Source: Bacteroidales bacterium
Lineage (GTDB): Bacteria > Bacteroidota > Bacteroidia > Bacteroidales > FEN-979
DNA: 64,000 nucleotides
Direction: 5' to 3'
Assembly (NCBI GenBank): GCA_023231065.1
Contig: JALNWE010000002.1
Coordinates: 43,981 to 107,980 of the forward strand
Numbering within the stretch: position 1 is the first letter of the stretch; every line of letters starts with the position of its first letter. Under the pieces are notes generated by a model, which had not been told where the DNA came from, searched no databases, and worked only from the letters and a program-made list of their open reading frames with translations. A program made the position numbers and the translations under genes. Positions 51,950 to 61,559 of this stretch are shown piece by piece.

Positions 51950-52853
51950 TCAGGATGCTAAGATAGGAATTATACCTTAATTTGCTTACCTTTCCGTTAT
52001 TTAACCCTTCTTTTACCGCACACCCTGGTTCATGGATATGTGAACAGTTTTTGTATTGGCAAAAAGGCAGCAGACGGTCCATTTCAGGAAAACATCTTGG
52101 GATCTCGGATTTTTCAAAATCGATGAGTCCGAATTCTTTTATTCCCGGAGTATCTACAATAGATCCACCACTGGCCAAAACATACATTTCCGCAAAAGTT
52201 GTGGTATGCATCCCCTTGCTATGAACACTGGATATCATGCCGGTTTTCGGGTTCAGCGAAGGGTCTATGGTATGAATGAGGGCCGATTTCCCGGCCCCGG
52301 AATGACCAGAAAATAAGCTTAATTTATTGTTCAGCTCTGTCCTTAACCCATCAATCCCGGTTCCATCCTTGGCAGATACCGCATAACAGGCATATCCCGC
52401 CTCCTGATAAATCGTAAACAACTTTTTCATCGTCTGGTCCTCTTCTTCCGAGTGAAGATCGATTTTATTGAAGATCAGGCCTGCATCAATATAGTATCCT
52501 GTTGCAGTTACCAAAAACCGGTCGATAAATCCATTGGATGTTCTGGGATTTGCCAGGGTCACGACCAGGTATGCACAGTCAAGGTTAGCGGCAATGATGT
52601 GTGAGACCTTGGATAATTTTGTCGCTTTCCTGATAATATAATTATCCCTTGGCTCAATGGAAATGATCAGTCCATATTTATCCTGATCCGTGAACAGGAC
52701 CTCCACCCTGTCGCCAATAGACACGGGGTTGGTATGCTTGATATCCCTGATCCTGAACTGACCTTTTAACCGGCAATCAATCATTTTTCCATCCGAAAGC
52801 CGGACAGTGGTCAAACTACCGGTCGATTTTGTCACTGTTCCTTGTAAAGTCAC
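51939..52853 (-). CDS. rsgA: Ribosome small-subunit GTPase RsgA
   Basis: A 304-residue circularly permuted GTPase: an OB-fold (about 1-70), G4 NKID (129-132), G1 SGHSGAGKS (182-190) and G3 DTPG (234-237). A zinc site is formed by Cys265, Cys270, His272 and Cys278. It acts in late maturation of the 30S ribosomal subunit. It heads the envelope cluster on the minus strand and overlaps the CBS gene by 11 nt. Confidence 0.93.
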   Translation of the reverse strand: MTLQGTVTKSTGSLTTVRLSDGKMIDCRLKGQFRIRDIKHTNPVSIGDRVEVLFTDQDKYGLIISIEPRDNYIIRKATKLSKVSHIIAANLDCAYLVVTLANPRTSNGFIDRFLVTATGYYIDAGLIFNKIDLHSEEEDQTMKKLFTIYQEAGYACYAVSAKDGTGIDGLRTELNNKLSLFSGHSGAGKSALIHTIDPSLNPKTGMISSVHSKGMHTTTFAEMYVLASGGSIVDTPGIKEFGLIDFEKSEIPRCFPEMDRLLPFCQYKNCSHIHEPGCAVKEGLNNGKVSKLRYNSYLSILNDR

Positions 52854-52892
52854 GGCAGAATAAGACCTTTAATAATACAAAAAGCATTTTTC

Positions 52893-52923
52893 TTTGTAAA
52901 AGTATAAAAAATAACTACATTTG
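52893..52923 (+). promoter_or_regulatory. Full -33/-7 promoter for the PrsW-like gene
   Basis: TTTG (52893-52896), 19-nt spacer, TACATTTG (52916-52923). Both boxes and the spacing fit the Bacteroidota consensus, the clearest promoter in the window. The start codon is about 24 nt after the predicted transcription start. Confidence 0.65.
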
Positions 52924-52951
52924 ACTTGGAATTGACCCCTATCGAACCCTT

Positions 52952-53629
52952 ATGAGACCCATTGCTTACATCACGCTTGGATTTGCTCCCATCGTAGCAA
53001 TTGGCATCTATTTTTACTGTAAAAAACAGTATGATAAATCATTCCTCAACCTGTTGACAATGAGTTTCATTATAGGCGCTTTCAGCATTGCAATTGTCCT
53101 GTTTGCAGAAATGTTGTCAACCTGGCTTGGATTGAACAATGTCCATTCTTTGAAAAGGACACTATTCTATTCTTTTGTAACCATTGGGGGCATTTCCGAA
53201 TTTGCAAAATTCTTCCTCTTCCGATATTTTATTCTGCCCGATAAACTGATTGACCGTCCTATGCATGGGATCACCTTTTCGGTGATGACTGCCCTGGGCT
53301 TTTCTTCCCTTTTCCTGTTGTTTTATGCCCTGGATCTGTTTGGGACCCAACAGATTTTTCCTGTCACCTTATATCCCTTTCTTTTTGTTCCTGCCAACAT
53401 CCTGTTTGCTATCATCATGGGTTTCTTTACCGGTATGGCTAAATTCCTTAAGGCCCGGTTTTTCTTTTATCTTACCGGTTTTTTAGGCCCCGCATTTTTC
53501 CATGGGATTTTTAATTTTTGCCTGCTCAGCCATGATTATAAATTGCTCAGCCTTTTTTCATTTGGTTCCATGGTGATCGTATTCATACTTGGGCTCAAGG
53601 CTGCCTATACAAAGCCAGGATTATCATAA
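52952..53629 (+). CDS. PrsW-like multi-spanning membrane protein with degenerate active site
   Basis: A 225-residue protein with about seven transmembrane helices. The segment GGISEFAKFF (79-88) resembles the EExxK motif of PrsW glutamic-type intramembrane proteases, and FFHGIFNF (His184) resembles its last motif. The first Glu is Ser, and the FAxxE helix reads GFSSLFL without the Glu. It may thus be an inactive or diverged family member. The last 6 nt overlap the convergent dprA. Confidence 0.6.
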   Translation: MRPIAYITLGFAPIVAIGIYFYCKKQYDKSFLNLLTMSFIIGAFSIAIVLFAEMLSTWLGLNNVHSLKRTLFYSFVTIGGISEFAKFFLFRYFILPDKLIDRPMHGITFSVMTALGFSSLFLLFYALDLFGTQQIFPVTLYPFLFVPANILFAIIMGFFTGMAKFLKARFFFYLTGFLGPAFFHGIFNFCLLSHDYKLLSLFSFGSMVIVFILGLKAAYTKPGLS

Positions 53630-54727
53630 CAGTACATATATTTTACCCGGCTGGCATCTCACTATTCCTTCGAATTCAAGATTAAGTAAGGCCGAAGAAA
53701 CGGCGCTCATATTCAGTCCTGATTGAATAACGATCGCGTCAATATCCATCTGTCCATGAGTCTGGAGGATATTGACGATTTGTTCTTCATCGGTTGTTAA
53801 TTCCTGAAAGATTTTCTTTTGGATAACCTGAGGGACGGTATGAGCCTGTTTCCAGCCCATAAGATATTCCAGATCATCAGCTTTCTGGATGAGGGCGGCA
53901 CGGTTGGTCCTGATCAGAAAATTGGTCCCCTCCGAATAGGGGTCCGTTATCCGACCAGGAACGGCAAATACATCCCGGTTGTATGAATTGGCAATATTGG
54001 CAGTGATCAGCGCTCCTCCTTTTTTAGCTGCCTCGATAACCACAACGGCATCACATAACCCCGCGATAACCCGGTTCCTGCGAGGAAAGTTTTCACGGTC
54101 CGGCGTTGTTCCACTCAGAAATTCAGTCACCAATCCACCCTGAGTCAACATCTTTTCAGCCAGCGCTTTATGAAAATACGGATAGACCCTGTCAAGCCCA
54201 TGTCCCAACACCCCGACAGTACTCAATCCATGATCCAGTGCGGAGCGATGGGCGCATCCGTCAATTCCGTATGCCAGACCGCTTATCACCAATATTTGTT
54301 GTGAAACAAGATCCTTTATGATATCATTTGTTACAGCTTTCCCATAGGCTGTGGCGCTTCGGGTACCCACTATACCGACAATTCTTGGGCTGTTCAGGTC
54401 AGCCGTCCCTTTATAATAAAGAATCACAGGGCTATCGTAACAGTGACGTAATCGCTGCGGATAATCTTTGTTCTGAAAAAACAAAGGGGTTATTCCATAC
54501 CGGGTGATGAAAGCAATCTCCTGCTCTGCCCGAAGAAGGAGTTCTTTATTTTTTACAGCTATCGCGATTGTTTTTCCAACCCTGCCCATCTTTGTCAGGG
54601 CCGGTCGCGTTTCCCTGAAAATCGCTTCAGCGCTGCCAACAATAGATACCAATTTTTTTCCAAGGACTGATCCTACACCCGGCACCAGCGTCAGCGCTAC
54701 CTGATATAACAACGCATCTTCATTCAT
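53624..54727 (-). CDS. dprA: DNA-processing protein DprA/Smf
   Basis: A 367-residue DprA: the Rossmann-fold part has GIVGTRSATAYGK, VISGLAYGIDGCAHRSAL, TVGVLGHGLDRVYPYFH and the FAVPGRITDPYSEGTNFLI block, with a winged-helix-like C-terminus. It loads RecA onto incoming single-stranded DNA during transformation and is widespread even in non-competent species. Ends inside the convergent PrsW-like gene. Confidence 0.93.
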   Translation of the reverse strand: MNEDALLYQVALTLVPGVGSVLGKKLVSIVGSAEAIFRETRPALTKMGRVGKTIAIAVKNKELLLRAEQEIAFITRYGITPLFFQNKDYPQRLRHCYDSPVILYYKGTADLNSPRIVGIVGTRSATAYGKAVTNDIIKDLVSQQILVISGLAYGIDGCAHRSALDHGLSTVGVLGHGLDRVYPYFHKALAEKMLTQGGLVTEFLSGTTPDRENFPRRNRVIAGLCDAVVVIEAAKKGGALITANIANSYNRDVFAVPGRITDPYSEGTNFLIRTNRAALIQKADDLEYLMGWKQAHTVPQVIQKKIFQELTTDEEQIVNILQTHGQMDIDAIVIQSGLNMSAVSSALLNLEFEGIVRCQPGKIYVLL

Positions 54728-54836
54728 AATTCATAATCCATCATCAGTTATCCGTATTCTGCTCTCTTAATCCGCTCCGTTTATAAAAGGTAATACACTG
54801 TGAATAACTTTTTTTCCGAAACCTTAGGTTTGAACG

Positions 54837-54844
54837 TATATTTG
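54837..54844 (+). promoter_or_regulatory. -7 element for glycosyltransferase gene
   Basis: TATATTTG matches TAnnTTTG. The predicted start near 54849 leaves a leader of about 42 nt before the ATG at 54891. Confidence 0.45.
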
Positions 54845-54890
54845 ATAATTGGTTATATCATGGATATGTTTTTTACCTTTATTTAAAAAA

Positions 54891-56015
54891 ATGGAAGAGG
54901 CGCAATCATCAGGAAAAGCGCTTATTTGCCCGCTTAATTGGGGCATTGGGCATGCCACTCGCTGTATCCCCGTGATCAGGGCCTTGCAGGAAGCTGGTTG
55001 CCAGGTAATCGCTGCAACTTCGGGCAGGTCGTTTCAATTTTTAAAAAAGGAATGCCCGGAAATCACGATCATTGAATTTCGGGGAATATCAGTTCAATAT
55101 CCCAGAAATGACAGGATCGCATTGAAATTGATCCGGTCCGCTCCTCTTTTTCTGGCAGCAATATGGTGGGAACACCAGGTTTTAAAAAAATTGGCCCGTG
55201 AATTGAAACCGGACCTGATTATTTCCGATAATCGTTATGGATGCTGGCATGCGAAAATTCCATCGGTATTTATAACCCATCAGCTGGCGATACAGCCCCC
55301 GGTATTTCTGAAATGGTTGTCAAAACCATTGAACGCCATTAACTATTGGTTTATCGGGAAGTACAGCGAATGCTGGATTCCTGACTTTGAACCGCACAAG
55401 GGATTAGCCGGAGCCTTGTCACATCCGGTGCATTTACCGGCTAACGCCATTTATATCGGAATTTTATCCCGTTTTTCTGACTATCCGGATTTACTGAACG
55501 ATGATAAAGAACTTATTCTGGATGTGGTTGTCATGTTGTCGGGGCCAGAGCCGCAGCGAACTATTTTAGAGAAAAAAATAAGTGAGGATATCAAAAAGAT
55601 AAACATCAGAGTCGTTCTGGTACAAGGGAAAACCGAAGTCAATGATTCAAGGGATTTAAATGACCGGTTTCACGTTTTTTCGCACCTCGGAAGTGAAAAG
55701 CTGGTGAAACTGATCCGTCATTCAGAATTGGTCATCTGCCGGTCGGGTTATTCCAGCATCATGGATATTGTTACCCTTGGGAAACGGGCTATTTTCATCC
55801 CCACACCTGGTCAAACGGAACAAGAATACCTGTCGCGGTACCTGATGGACAAGAAAATCTTCTTCTCGATGGATCAAAACAAATTTGACCTGGTCTATGC
55901 GCTCGAAATGTCAAAGAATTTCCCTGGAATGGTTATCCGTAATGACTATACTCAGCTCAAAGGACGCATCAGGGAACTTTTAAACCTTCGCTTTTCTTCG
56001 CGCCAGGTAAATTAA
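54891..56015 (+). CDS. GT-B-type glycosyltransferase (MurG-like fold)
   Basis: A 374-residue protein of GT-B fold: CPLNWGIGHATRCIPVIRAL at the N-terminus and ICRSGYSSIMDIVTLGKRAIFIPTPGQTEQEYLS at the C-terminus resemble MurG and related UDP-sugar transferases. The acceptor is unknown. I use the ATG at 54891, downstream of a TATATTTG element; the 54849 TTG would begin before it. Convergent with lgt, overlapping by 36 nt. Confidence 0.8.
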   Translation: MEEAQSSGKALICPLNWGIGHATRCIPVIRALQEAGCQVIAATSGRSFQFLKKECPEITIIEFRGISVQYPRNDRIALKLIRSAPLFLAAIWWEHQVLKKLARELKPDLIISDNRYGCWHAKIPSVFITHQLAIQPPVFLKWLSKPLNAINYWFIGKYSECWIPDFEPHKGLAGALSHPVHLPANAIYIGILSRFSDYPDLLNDDKELILDVVVMLSGPEPQRTILEKKISEDIKKINIRVVLVQGKTEVNDSRDLNDRFHVFSHLGSEKLVKLIRHSELVICRSGYSSIMDIVTLGKRAIFIPTPGQTEQEYLSRYLMDKKIFFSMDQNKFDLVYALEMSKNFPGMVIRNDYTQLKGRIRELLNLRFSSRQVN

Positions 56016-56783
56016 TATAATCCCGGTCAGGATGAATGGAATGGATAATAGCTGGCCCATATTCAAGGACATACCACGTTCAAATCCAACCTGAGGTTCC
56101 TTGATAAATTCAATAAAGAAGCGTATTCCAAACACAAGTACGAGGAACATCCCAAACAGAAGCCCCTGGGCCGGTTTTCCATCTTTCTTATAATAATACC
56201 ATAAAAGGAAGAAAAAGATCAACAGGTAGGATAACCCTTCATAAATCTGGGTGGGATGCCGTGGAACAAGTCCTTCGGAAGGAATTGAAGAACGGATAAA
56301 ACGAAATCCCCATGGAAGATCCGTGGGCAGACCGTATATTTCCGAATTCATCAGGTTCCCCATGCGGATACAAAATCCGGAAAGCGCAACAACAATGACA
56401 ATTCTGTCAATGACCCACAAAAATGGTTTCTTCCTGACATAAGAAAAGATCAGCAAGGCCAGGATGATACCGATAGCCGCTCCGTGGCTGGCCAATCCGC
56501 CTTCCCAAACAGCAAGGATCTTGACCGGATGGGCAAGATACCAGGAAGGTTCATAGAAAAAAACATGGCCCAGCCTGGCACCCACGATGGTGCCTATGAT
56601 CATGTATGTGGTCAGTTCATCCAGCAGTTTAATCGGAATATCTTCCTTCTTGAAGAACCGTTGCATGATCAGATATCCGAAAAAAAACGAGCTGGCAAAT
56701 AACAATCCATACCATCGAATGGCAAAACTACCGATACGAAATATTTCAGGGCTCGGATTCCAGGTAATGAACTGAAAGATCAT
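55980..56783 (-). CDS. lgt: Prolipoprotein diacylglyceryl transferase
   Basis: A 267-residue integral membrane enzyme with about seven helices. IRWYGLLFASSF, RLGHVFFYEP, EGGLASHGAAIG, RMGNLMNSEIYG and RHPTQIYE are the conserved Lgt blocks. It attaches diacylglycerol to the lipobox Cys of lipoproteins, such as the DUF4369-like one in this window. It overlaps the convergent glycosyltransferase by 36 nt and lies 32 nt downstream of the DUF2723 gene. Confidence 0.95.
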   Translation of the reverse strand: MIFQFITWNPSPEIFRIGSFAIRWYGLLFASSFFFGYLIMQRFFKKEDIPIKLLDELTTYMIIGTIVGARLGHVFFYEPSWYLAHPVKILAVWEGGLASHGAAIGIILALLIFSYVRKKPFLWVIDRIVIVVALSGFCIRMGNLMNSEIYGLPTDLPWGFRFIRSSIPSEGLVPRHPTQIYEGLSYLLIFFFLLWYYYKKDGKPAQGLLFGMFLVLVFGIRFFIEFIKEPQVGFERGMSLNMGQLLSIPFILTGIILIYLARRKAKV

Positions 56784-56815
56784 ATGAGGATTATTTAAAT
56801 ATCCCTTATCCTTTT

Positions 56816-59800
56816 TTATTGGAGCGACTTCAATTTCAGATTGAACAAAGTATCCATTTTAGCGGCCAGCTTCGTTTGTTTGTTCTCTGATGCGACCATC
56901 GACATTCTCCGGAGGATACCCAAAGAGGTTTGTATATCCTGGTCGAAATATTGCCGGTAATTTCCAGTGAAGCTATAGTAATAATCCAGGTTTTGACTAT
57001 AAATAGCGGCTATCCTTTCCATCAGTTTATTGGCTTTTTCGGTGGCGCCAGCCTGATAATACAATTCCGCATAGGGCAGCATATACATATCAAACGACAC
57101 CTTTGAGTCTGGAAAATATTTGATATAAGTATCCATCACATCAATGGCTTCCTTCTTTTTCCCTTCTGCCAACAAGGTTTTAGCGACTCTCATCATGTTG
57201 GTCCTGGGTCGTACCGTATTGTTCAAACTTTCGGGATCGACATAAACATGAGGATCGTTCAGGTTCCCCCATTTACACTTATTCTGGAAAATGTCATAGG
57301 AGGTCTGGGCATCCACGCCACCCATACCCTGAATATAATCAGCAGAGTCGGCTTTTACCGGCATAAACTTATAGACCCATCCCTGAACCAGACAGAATGA
57401 ATCAATAGCTGCACAGTGATTGACACTGGAAGGGGCTGCAAAATACAAGGGACGTTTCCATTGATTCGACGCTAATAAATCAAGCAGCATCAGATCGTTT
57501 TTATAGAGCTGGTTTGAACGGATAGTCCAACAGATGGAATCGACCATTTTTCCGCGGAGGTGTTTGGGAACGATCCCATACTTCACGCAGGCAGCAGAGT
57601 CAACCGTGATCTTTACCTTTTTTGAAGGGAAGAATTTCATCTTTTCCCCGTTTTGAAGGGTCAGGAAAGTCCTGGGATTATCACTCTTAATAAAATCAAT
57701 CATATCCTTCAGCTCCACATAACCCTTGATGCCGATATCATAAAAAGGAATGATGTCATTGGTGCCCTGCTGGTATTGTTTCTGTGAAAGAGTGAAAGGT
57801 ATCGGGTCGGAATCATAAACTTTTTTATAAAGCTGGTCGATATACCAGGGCCCGGATGAAAGCATCAGGTTCACAACCCTGACATTGGTGCCAATTCCTT
57901 CTACTTCCTGGTCATACCATAACGGGAAAGTATCGTTATCCCCGTTTGTAAACAGGATACCCTGCGGATCACAGGAGTTGAGATAATCGGCAGCAAAATC
58001 GCGGCATGCATATTTTGCTGACCTGTCGTGGTCATCCCAGTTTTCTTTTGCCATGATGCCTGGGACTAAAACCAGGGTCAGTGCGAACACAAGGATCACT
58101 GAAAGATTTTCACTTATTTTCTTTTTCAGCCAGTTTACCAGAGGAATGATACCTATTCCGATCCATACGGCAAAAGCATAAAAAGATGCAGCGTAGGCAT
58201 AATCCCGTTCACGGGGTTCATAAGGCTGTTGGTTAAGATAAACAAGAATGGCCAGGCCGGTCATGATAAACAACAGGCCAAGGATCATGGTTCCTTTAGA
58301 ATCCTTTTTAAGTTGGAAGAAAAATCCTATCAATCCAAGGATAAGCGGGAGCATGTAATATTTATTGGTCCCCCGGTTTTTTCTGCTGTCGGGAAGATTG
58401 GTCTGATCATGGCCCAGTCTCATTTTATCCAGAAACGGGATCCCGGTGATCCAGTTACCATCTTCCGAACTTCCAAAACCCTGGACGTCATTCTGCCTGC
58501 CGGAAAAATTCCACATGAAGTACCGGATATACATGTGGCCTATCTGATAGGAGAAAAAATATTTCAGGTTCTCGCCAAAAGTGGGTTTGTTCAAAGTTTG
58601 GGGATTGCCATCCTGACCGGTGACCTCAATGGGAATTCCATCGCCACCCCATTTCTTATAAAATTCAGCTGAGCCCTTTCGTTGATTGCTCCACATTCTG
58701 GGGAAAAGGGTGGTAAAACGGGGATCAAAGACGGGGATGGTGCCCTTTCGTTCGTCAATAACAACATATTTCCCCGATTTCTGGTCTTTCTGGTAATACG
58801 GTTTGCCATCCGCGTAATCCACGATCGGAGCATTATAATACTGGCCATAAAATAGAGGAAAATCACCATATTGTTCGCGGTTAAGGTACGAAAGCAAGCT
58901 TACCGCATCCTTGGGGGCATTTTCATTGATCGGGGTATCTGTATTAGCGCGGATAACCAACATGATGAACGAGGAGTAACCGATCAGGATAAATGTAAAG
59001 GCAAGCAAGATTGTGTTCAGTAAGGTTTTTCCTTTTTTATGGGTGTATATCAAACCCCAGATGATCAAACCGATCAGCAGGACAAAATAGGTAATGGTGC
59101 CTGTATTAAAAGGTAAGCCAAAGCTATTGACAAACAGGATATCAAATTTTCCTGATAGTTCAACCACATAAGGGATGATGATGAACATCACAAAGGCAAG
59201 GATCAGGATAGATAATATAAAAGTCAATAACATTCCGGTTTTTGTGGGCTTGTACTTCTTATAGTAGTAAACCATGCAGGTTGCCGGGATTACCAACAAA
59301 TTCAACAGGTGAACGCCGATCGCCAAACCGATGATGAAGGCTATCAAGACGAGCCATCGATAGGCATGCTTTTCATGGGCAACACTTTCCCATTTCAGAA
59401 TGGCCCAGAATGAGATGGCCGTAAAACAGGAGGACATGGCATAAACCTCACCTTCTACCGCTGAAAACCAGAAAGTATCGCTGAAAGTATAAACCATTGA
59501 TCCGATAAAAGCAGCAGCAAAAATGGTATATTCACGGGCAGTTGTCATCCCTTCTGCATCCTGGTAAAACTTCCTGGCAAAAAGGACAATGGTCCAAAAA
59601 AGGAATAAGATGGTAAAACTGCTGCAAAGGGCCGACATGATATTCACCATCATCGCGACATGGGTCACATCACCAAAAGCGAAGAGAGAAAAGAAACGTC
59701 CGATCATCTGAAACAGGGGGGCTCCCGGTGGATGACCTACCTGAAGTTTAAAAGCAGTAGCAATATATTCTCCGCAGTCCCACCAACTGGCTGTGGGTTC

Positions 59801-59881
59801 AATGGTCAGCAAGTAAACGACCGATGCTATTGCAAAGGTTATCCACCCAAAAATATTGTTCAGTTTCTGGAAATTCTTCAT
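56816..59881 (-). CDS. DUF2723 membrane protein (GT117-type)
   Basis: A protein of about 1021 residues. About ten transmembrane helices in the first 600 residues hold the DUF2723 core (EPTASWWDCGEYIATAFKLQVGHPPGAPLFQMIGRFFSL split over several turns). A periplasmic C-terminal half with TPR-like helices at about 930-1000 follows. Such proteins are annotated as glycosyltransferase family 117 and possibly transfer sugars from lipid carriers. I start it at 59881, near a TAAATTTG element on the minus strand; the ATG 30 nt upstream is an alternative. Confidence 0.85.
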   Translation of the reverse strand: MKNFQKLNNIFGWITFAIASVVYLLTIEPTASWWDCGEYIATAFKLQVGHPPGAPLFQMIGRFFSLFAFGDVTHVAMMVNIMSALCSSFTILFLFWTIVLFARKFYQDAEGMTTAREYTIFAAAFIGSMVYTFSDTFWFSAVEGEVYAMSSCFTAISFWAILKWESVAHEKHAYRWLVLIAFIIGLAIGVHLLNLLVIPATCMVYYYKKYKPTKTGMLLTFILSILILAFVMFIIIPYVVELSGKFDILFVNSFGLPFNTGTITYFVLLIGLIIWGLIYTHKKGKTLLNTILLAFTFILIGYSSFIMLVIRANTDTPINENAPKDAVSLLSYLNREQYGDFPLFYGQYYNAPIVDYADGKPYYQKDQKSGKYVVIDERKGTIPVFDPRFTTLFPRMWSNQRKGSAEFYKKWGGDGIPIEVTGQDGNPQTLNKPTFGENLKYFFSYQIGHMYIRYFMWNFSGRQNDVQGFGSSEDGNWITGIPFLDKMRLGHDQTNLPDSRKNRGTNKYYMLPLILGLIGFFFQLKKDSKGTMILGLLFIMTGLAILVYLNQQPYEPRERDYAYAASFYAFAVWIGIGIIPLVNWLKKKISENLSVILVFALTLVLVPGIMAKENWDDHDRSAKYACRDFAADYLNSCDPQGILFTNGDNDTFPLWYDQEVEGIGTNVRVVNLMLSSGPWYIDQLYKKVYDSDPIPFTLSQKQYQQGTNDIIPFYDIGIKGYVELKDMIDFIKSDNPRTFLTLQNGEKMKFFPSKKVKITVDSAACVKYGIVPKHLRGKMVDSICWTIRSNQLYKNDLMLLDLLASNQWKRPLYFAAPSSVNHCAAIDSFCLVQGWVYKFMPVKADSADYIQGMGGVDAQTSYDIFQNKCKWGNLNDPHVYVDPESLNNTVRPRTNMMRVAKTLLAEGKKKEAIDVMDTYIKYFPDSKVSFDMYMLPYAELYYQAGATEKANKLMERIAAIYSQNLDYYYSFTGNYRQYFDQDIQTSLGILRRMSMVASENKQTKLAAKMDTLFNLKLKSLQ

Positions 59882-59918
59882 ATAAAATTGATTTATCGGA
59901 TATCCGGGCACGAAAGTA

Positions 59919-59926
59919 CAAATTTA
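59919..59926 (-). promoter_or_regulatory. -7 element for DUF2723 gene
   Basis: Reads TAAATTTG on the minus strand. The predicted leader is about 33 nt to 59881; the alternative start codon at 59911 would be almost at the transcription start. Confidence 0.45.
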
Positions 59927-59988
59927 CCCTCAAAGACGAACAGGAATATTTTTTTATCCATTAACCAAGGTCAAAAAGAAAAATTTTC

Positions 59989-59996
59989 TACTTTTG
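59989..59996 (+). promoter_or_regulatory. -7 element for tRNA-Gln
   Basis: TACTTTTG matches TAnnTTTG, 80 nt before the tRNA. A clear -33 box is not visible. Confidence 0.4.
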
Positions 59997-60075
59997 CAGT
60001 CCGGTTTGCGGATTGATAACGGATGGAAGGTACAGGATACACGAAAACAGATTATTAGTCAATCGCAAATAGTAT

Positions 60076-60146
60076 TGACCCATGGTGTAAAGGCAGCACA
60101 AGAGATTTTGGTTCTCTCGGTCCAGGTTCGAATCCTGGTGGGTCAA
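60076..60146 (+). tRNA. tRNA-Gln (anticodon UUG)
   Basis: A cloverleaf fits: acceptor TGACCCA pairs with TGGGTCA, the anticodon stem AGAGA/TCTCT frames loop TTTTGGT with anticodon TTG, and the T-arm is CCAGG TTCGAAT CCTGG. The D-stem is short. CCA is not encoded. The preA stop codon lies two bases beyond the discriminator on the other strand. Confidence 0.93.
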
Positions 60147-60147
60147 C

Positions 60148-61416
60148 TCAATGATCGTTCAACGGCAAACCCCTCTTTTGGTATTCCAGCCAATTTATAT
60201 ATTCATCCCCTTTCCTCCGCTCCAGCATCGTTATACATCCATTGATCGGACAGACAATTTTACACAGGTTACACCCGACACATTCCTCCTCTTTGATTTT
60301 ATAAGTATTATAAGGGACACTTTGCTCCATCTCTACGGACTGATGGGAAGTATCCTCACAGGTTATATAGCATAGGCCACAGTGAATGCATCGGTCGTGA
60401 TTGATGTTTGCAACAATATGGAAGTTGATGTCCAGTTTTTCCCATTTGGTCATTTTTGGAACCGATAAACCGATAATTTCATCAAGCGTTTTATATCCCT
60501 TATCATCCATCCAGTTGCCCAGCCCTTCGCATAGGTCATTGATTATTCTGAATCCGTTGAGCATCGCGGCAGTGCAAACCTGGACATTGGAAGCGCCAAG
60601 GAGAAAGAATTCCACTGCATCTTTCCAGGTTGTTATACCCCCTATCCCTGAAATGGGAGCGCTTTTGGTGACCTCGTCCTGAACCAGGGTGGTAAGGAAT
60701 TTCAGTGCGATGGGTTTAACGGCAGGACCACAATAACCTCCAAATGCTGAACTTCCACCAACATTCGGATTAGGCACAAGGGTATCCAGGTCAATTCCGG
60801 TAACCGATTGTATCGTGTTGATCAACGAAATGCCATTTGAACCGGCTTCAACGACTGCCCTTCCGACCGGAACCACTGAATGGACATTGGGAGTGAGTTT
60901 TGTTATTACCGGAATTTCAGCCACTTCCATGACCCATTCAACGACCATCCTGGCAATTTCGGGATCCTGGCCAACAGCAGCGCCCATACTTCTTTCTACC
61001 ATGCCATGAGGGCAACTGAAGTTCAGTTCTATGCCATGGGCCCCCGTATCCTGTGTTTTTTTCACCACTTCATGCCAGCTTTCCTTGTTGTTATCGGTCA
61101 TAAGAGAGACCACCATAGCCCGATCCGGAAAAAGCCTCAACACTTCCCTGATTTCCAGGAGATTCAGTTCAAGAGGCCTGTCGGAGATCAATTCAATGTT
61201 ATTGAATCCGGCAATTTTTCTTCCGTTGAAATGAAGGCTTGAATAACGGGATGAGACATTTTTGATCTGTGTACCCAATGTTTTCCATACCACGCCACCC
61301 CATCCGGCTTCCAATGCGCGGATAACATTTATTTTTTTATCAGTCGGGGGACCTGAAGAAAGCCAGAAAGGATTGGGCGATTTAATTCCCAGGAAATTTG
61401 AATGAATATCTGCCAT
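60148..61416 (-). CDS. preA: NAD-dependent dihydropyrimidine dehydrogenase catalytic subunit
   Basis: A 422-residue flavoprotein. The FMN-barrel part resembles dihydroorotate dehydrogenase (NFSCPHGM, NGISLINTI, GIGGITTWKDAVEFFLLGA). A C-terminal two-cluster ferredoxin domain follows (CIHCGLCYITC, CVGCNLCKIVCP). With PreT it interconverts uracil/thymine and dihydropyrimidines using NAD(H). It lies 143 nt downstream of preT on the minus strand and ends 2 nt from tRNA-Gln. Confidence 0.9.
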   Translation of the reverse strand: MADIHSNFLGIKSPNPFWLSSGPPTDKKINVIRALEAGWGGVVWKTLGTQIKNVSSRYSSLHFNGRKIAGFNNIELISDRPLELNLLEIREVLRLFPDRAMVVSLMTDNNKESWHEVVKKTQDTGAHGIELNFSCPHGMVERSMGAAVGQDPEIARMVVEWVMEVAEIPVITKLTPNVHSVVPVGRAVVEAGSNGISLINTIQSVTGIDLDTLVPNPNVGGSSAFGGYCGPAVKPIALKFLTTLVQDEVTKSAPISGIGGITTWKDAVEFFLLGASNVQVCTAAMLNGFRIINDLCEGLGNWMDDKGYKTLDEIIGLSVPKMTKWEKLDINFHIVANINHDRCIHCGLCYITCEDTSHQSVEMEQSVPYNTYKIKEEECVGCNLCKIVCPINGCITMLERRKGDEYINWLEYQKRGLPLNDH

Positions 61417-61559
61417 AAACTTGTAAATTAAAAACTTAAATATATGTCAACAAAGAAAAGATATTGGGGTTTGATCAGAAAGAAATGGTCAGTAAAATTT
61501 AATTTAGATGATCCTTGATCCTGTAAAAACAATGTAATTCAACAAACAGCTTCATAATA

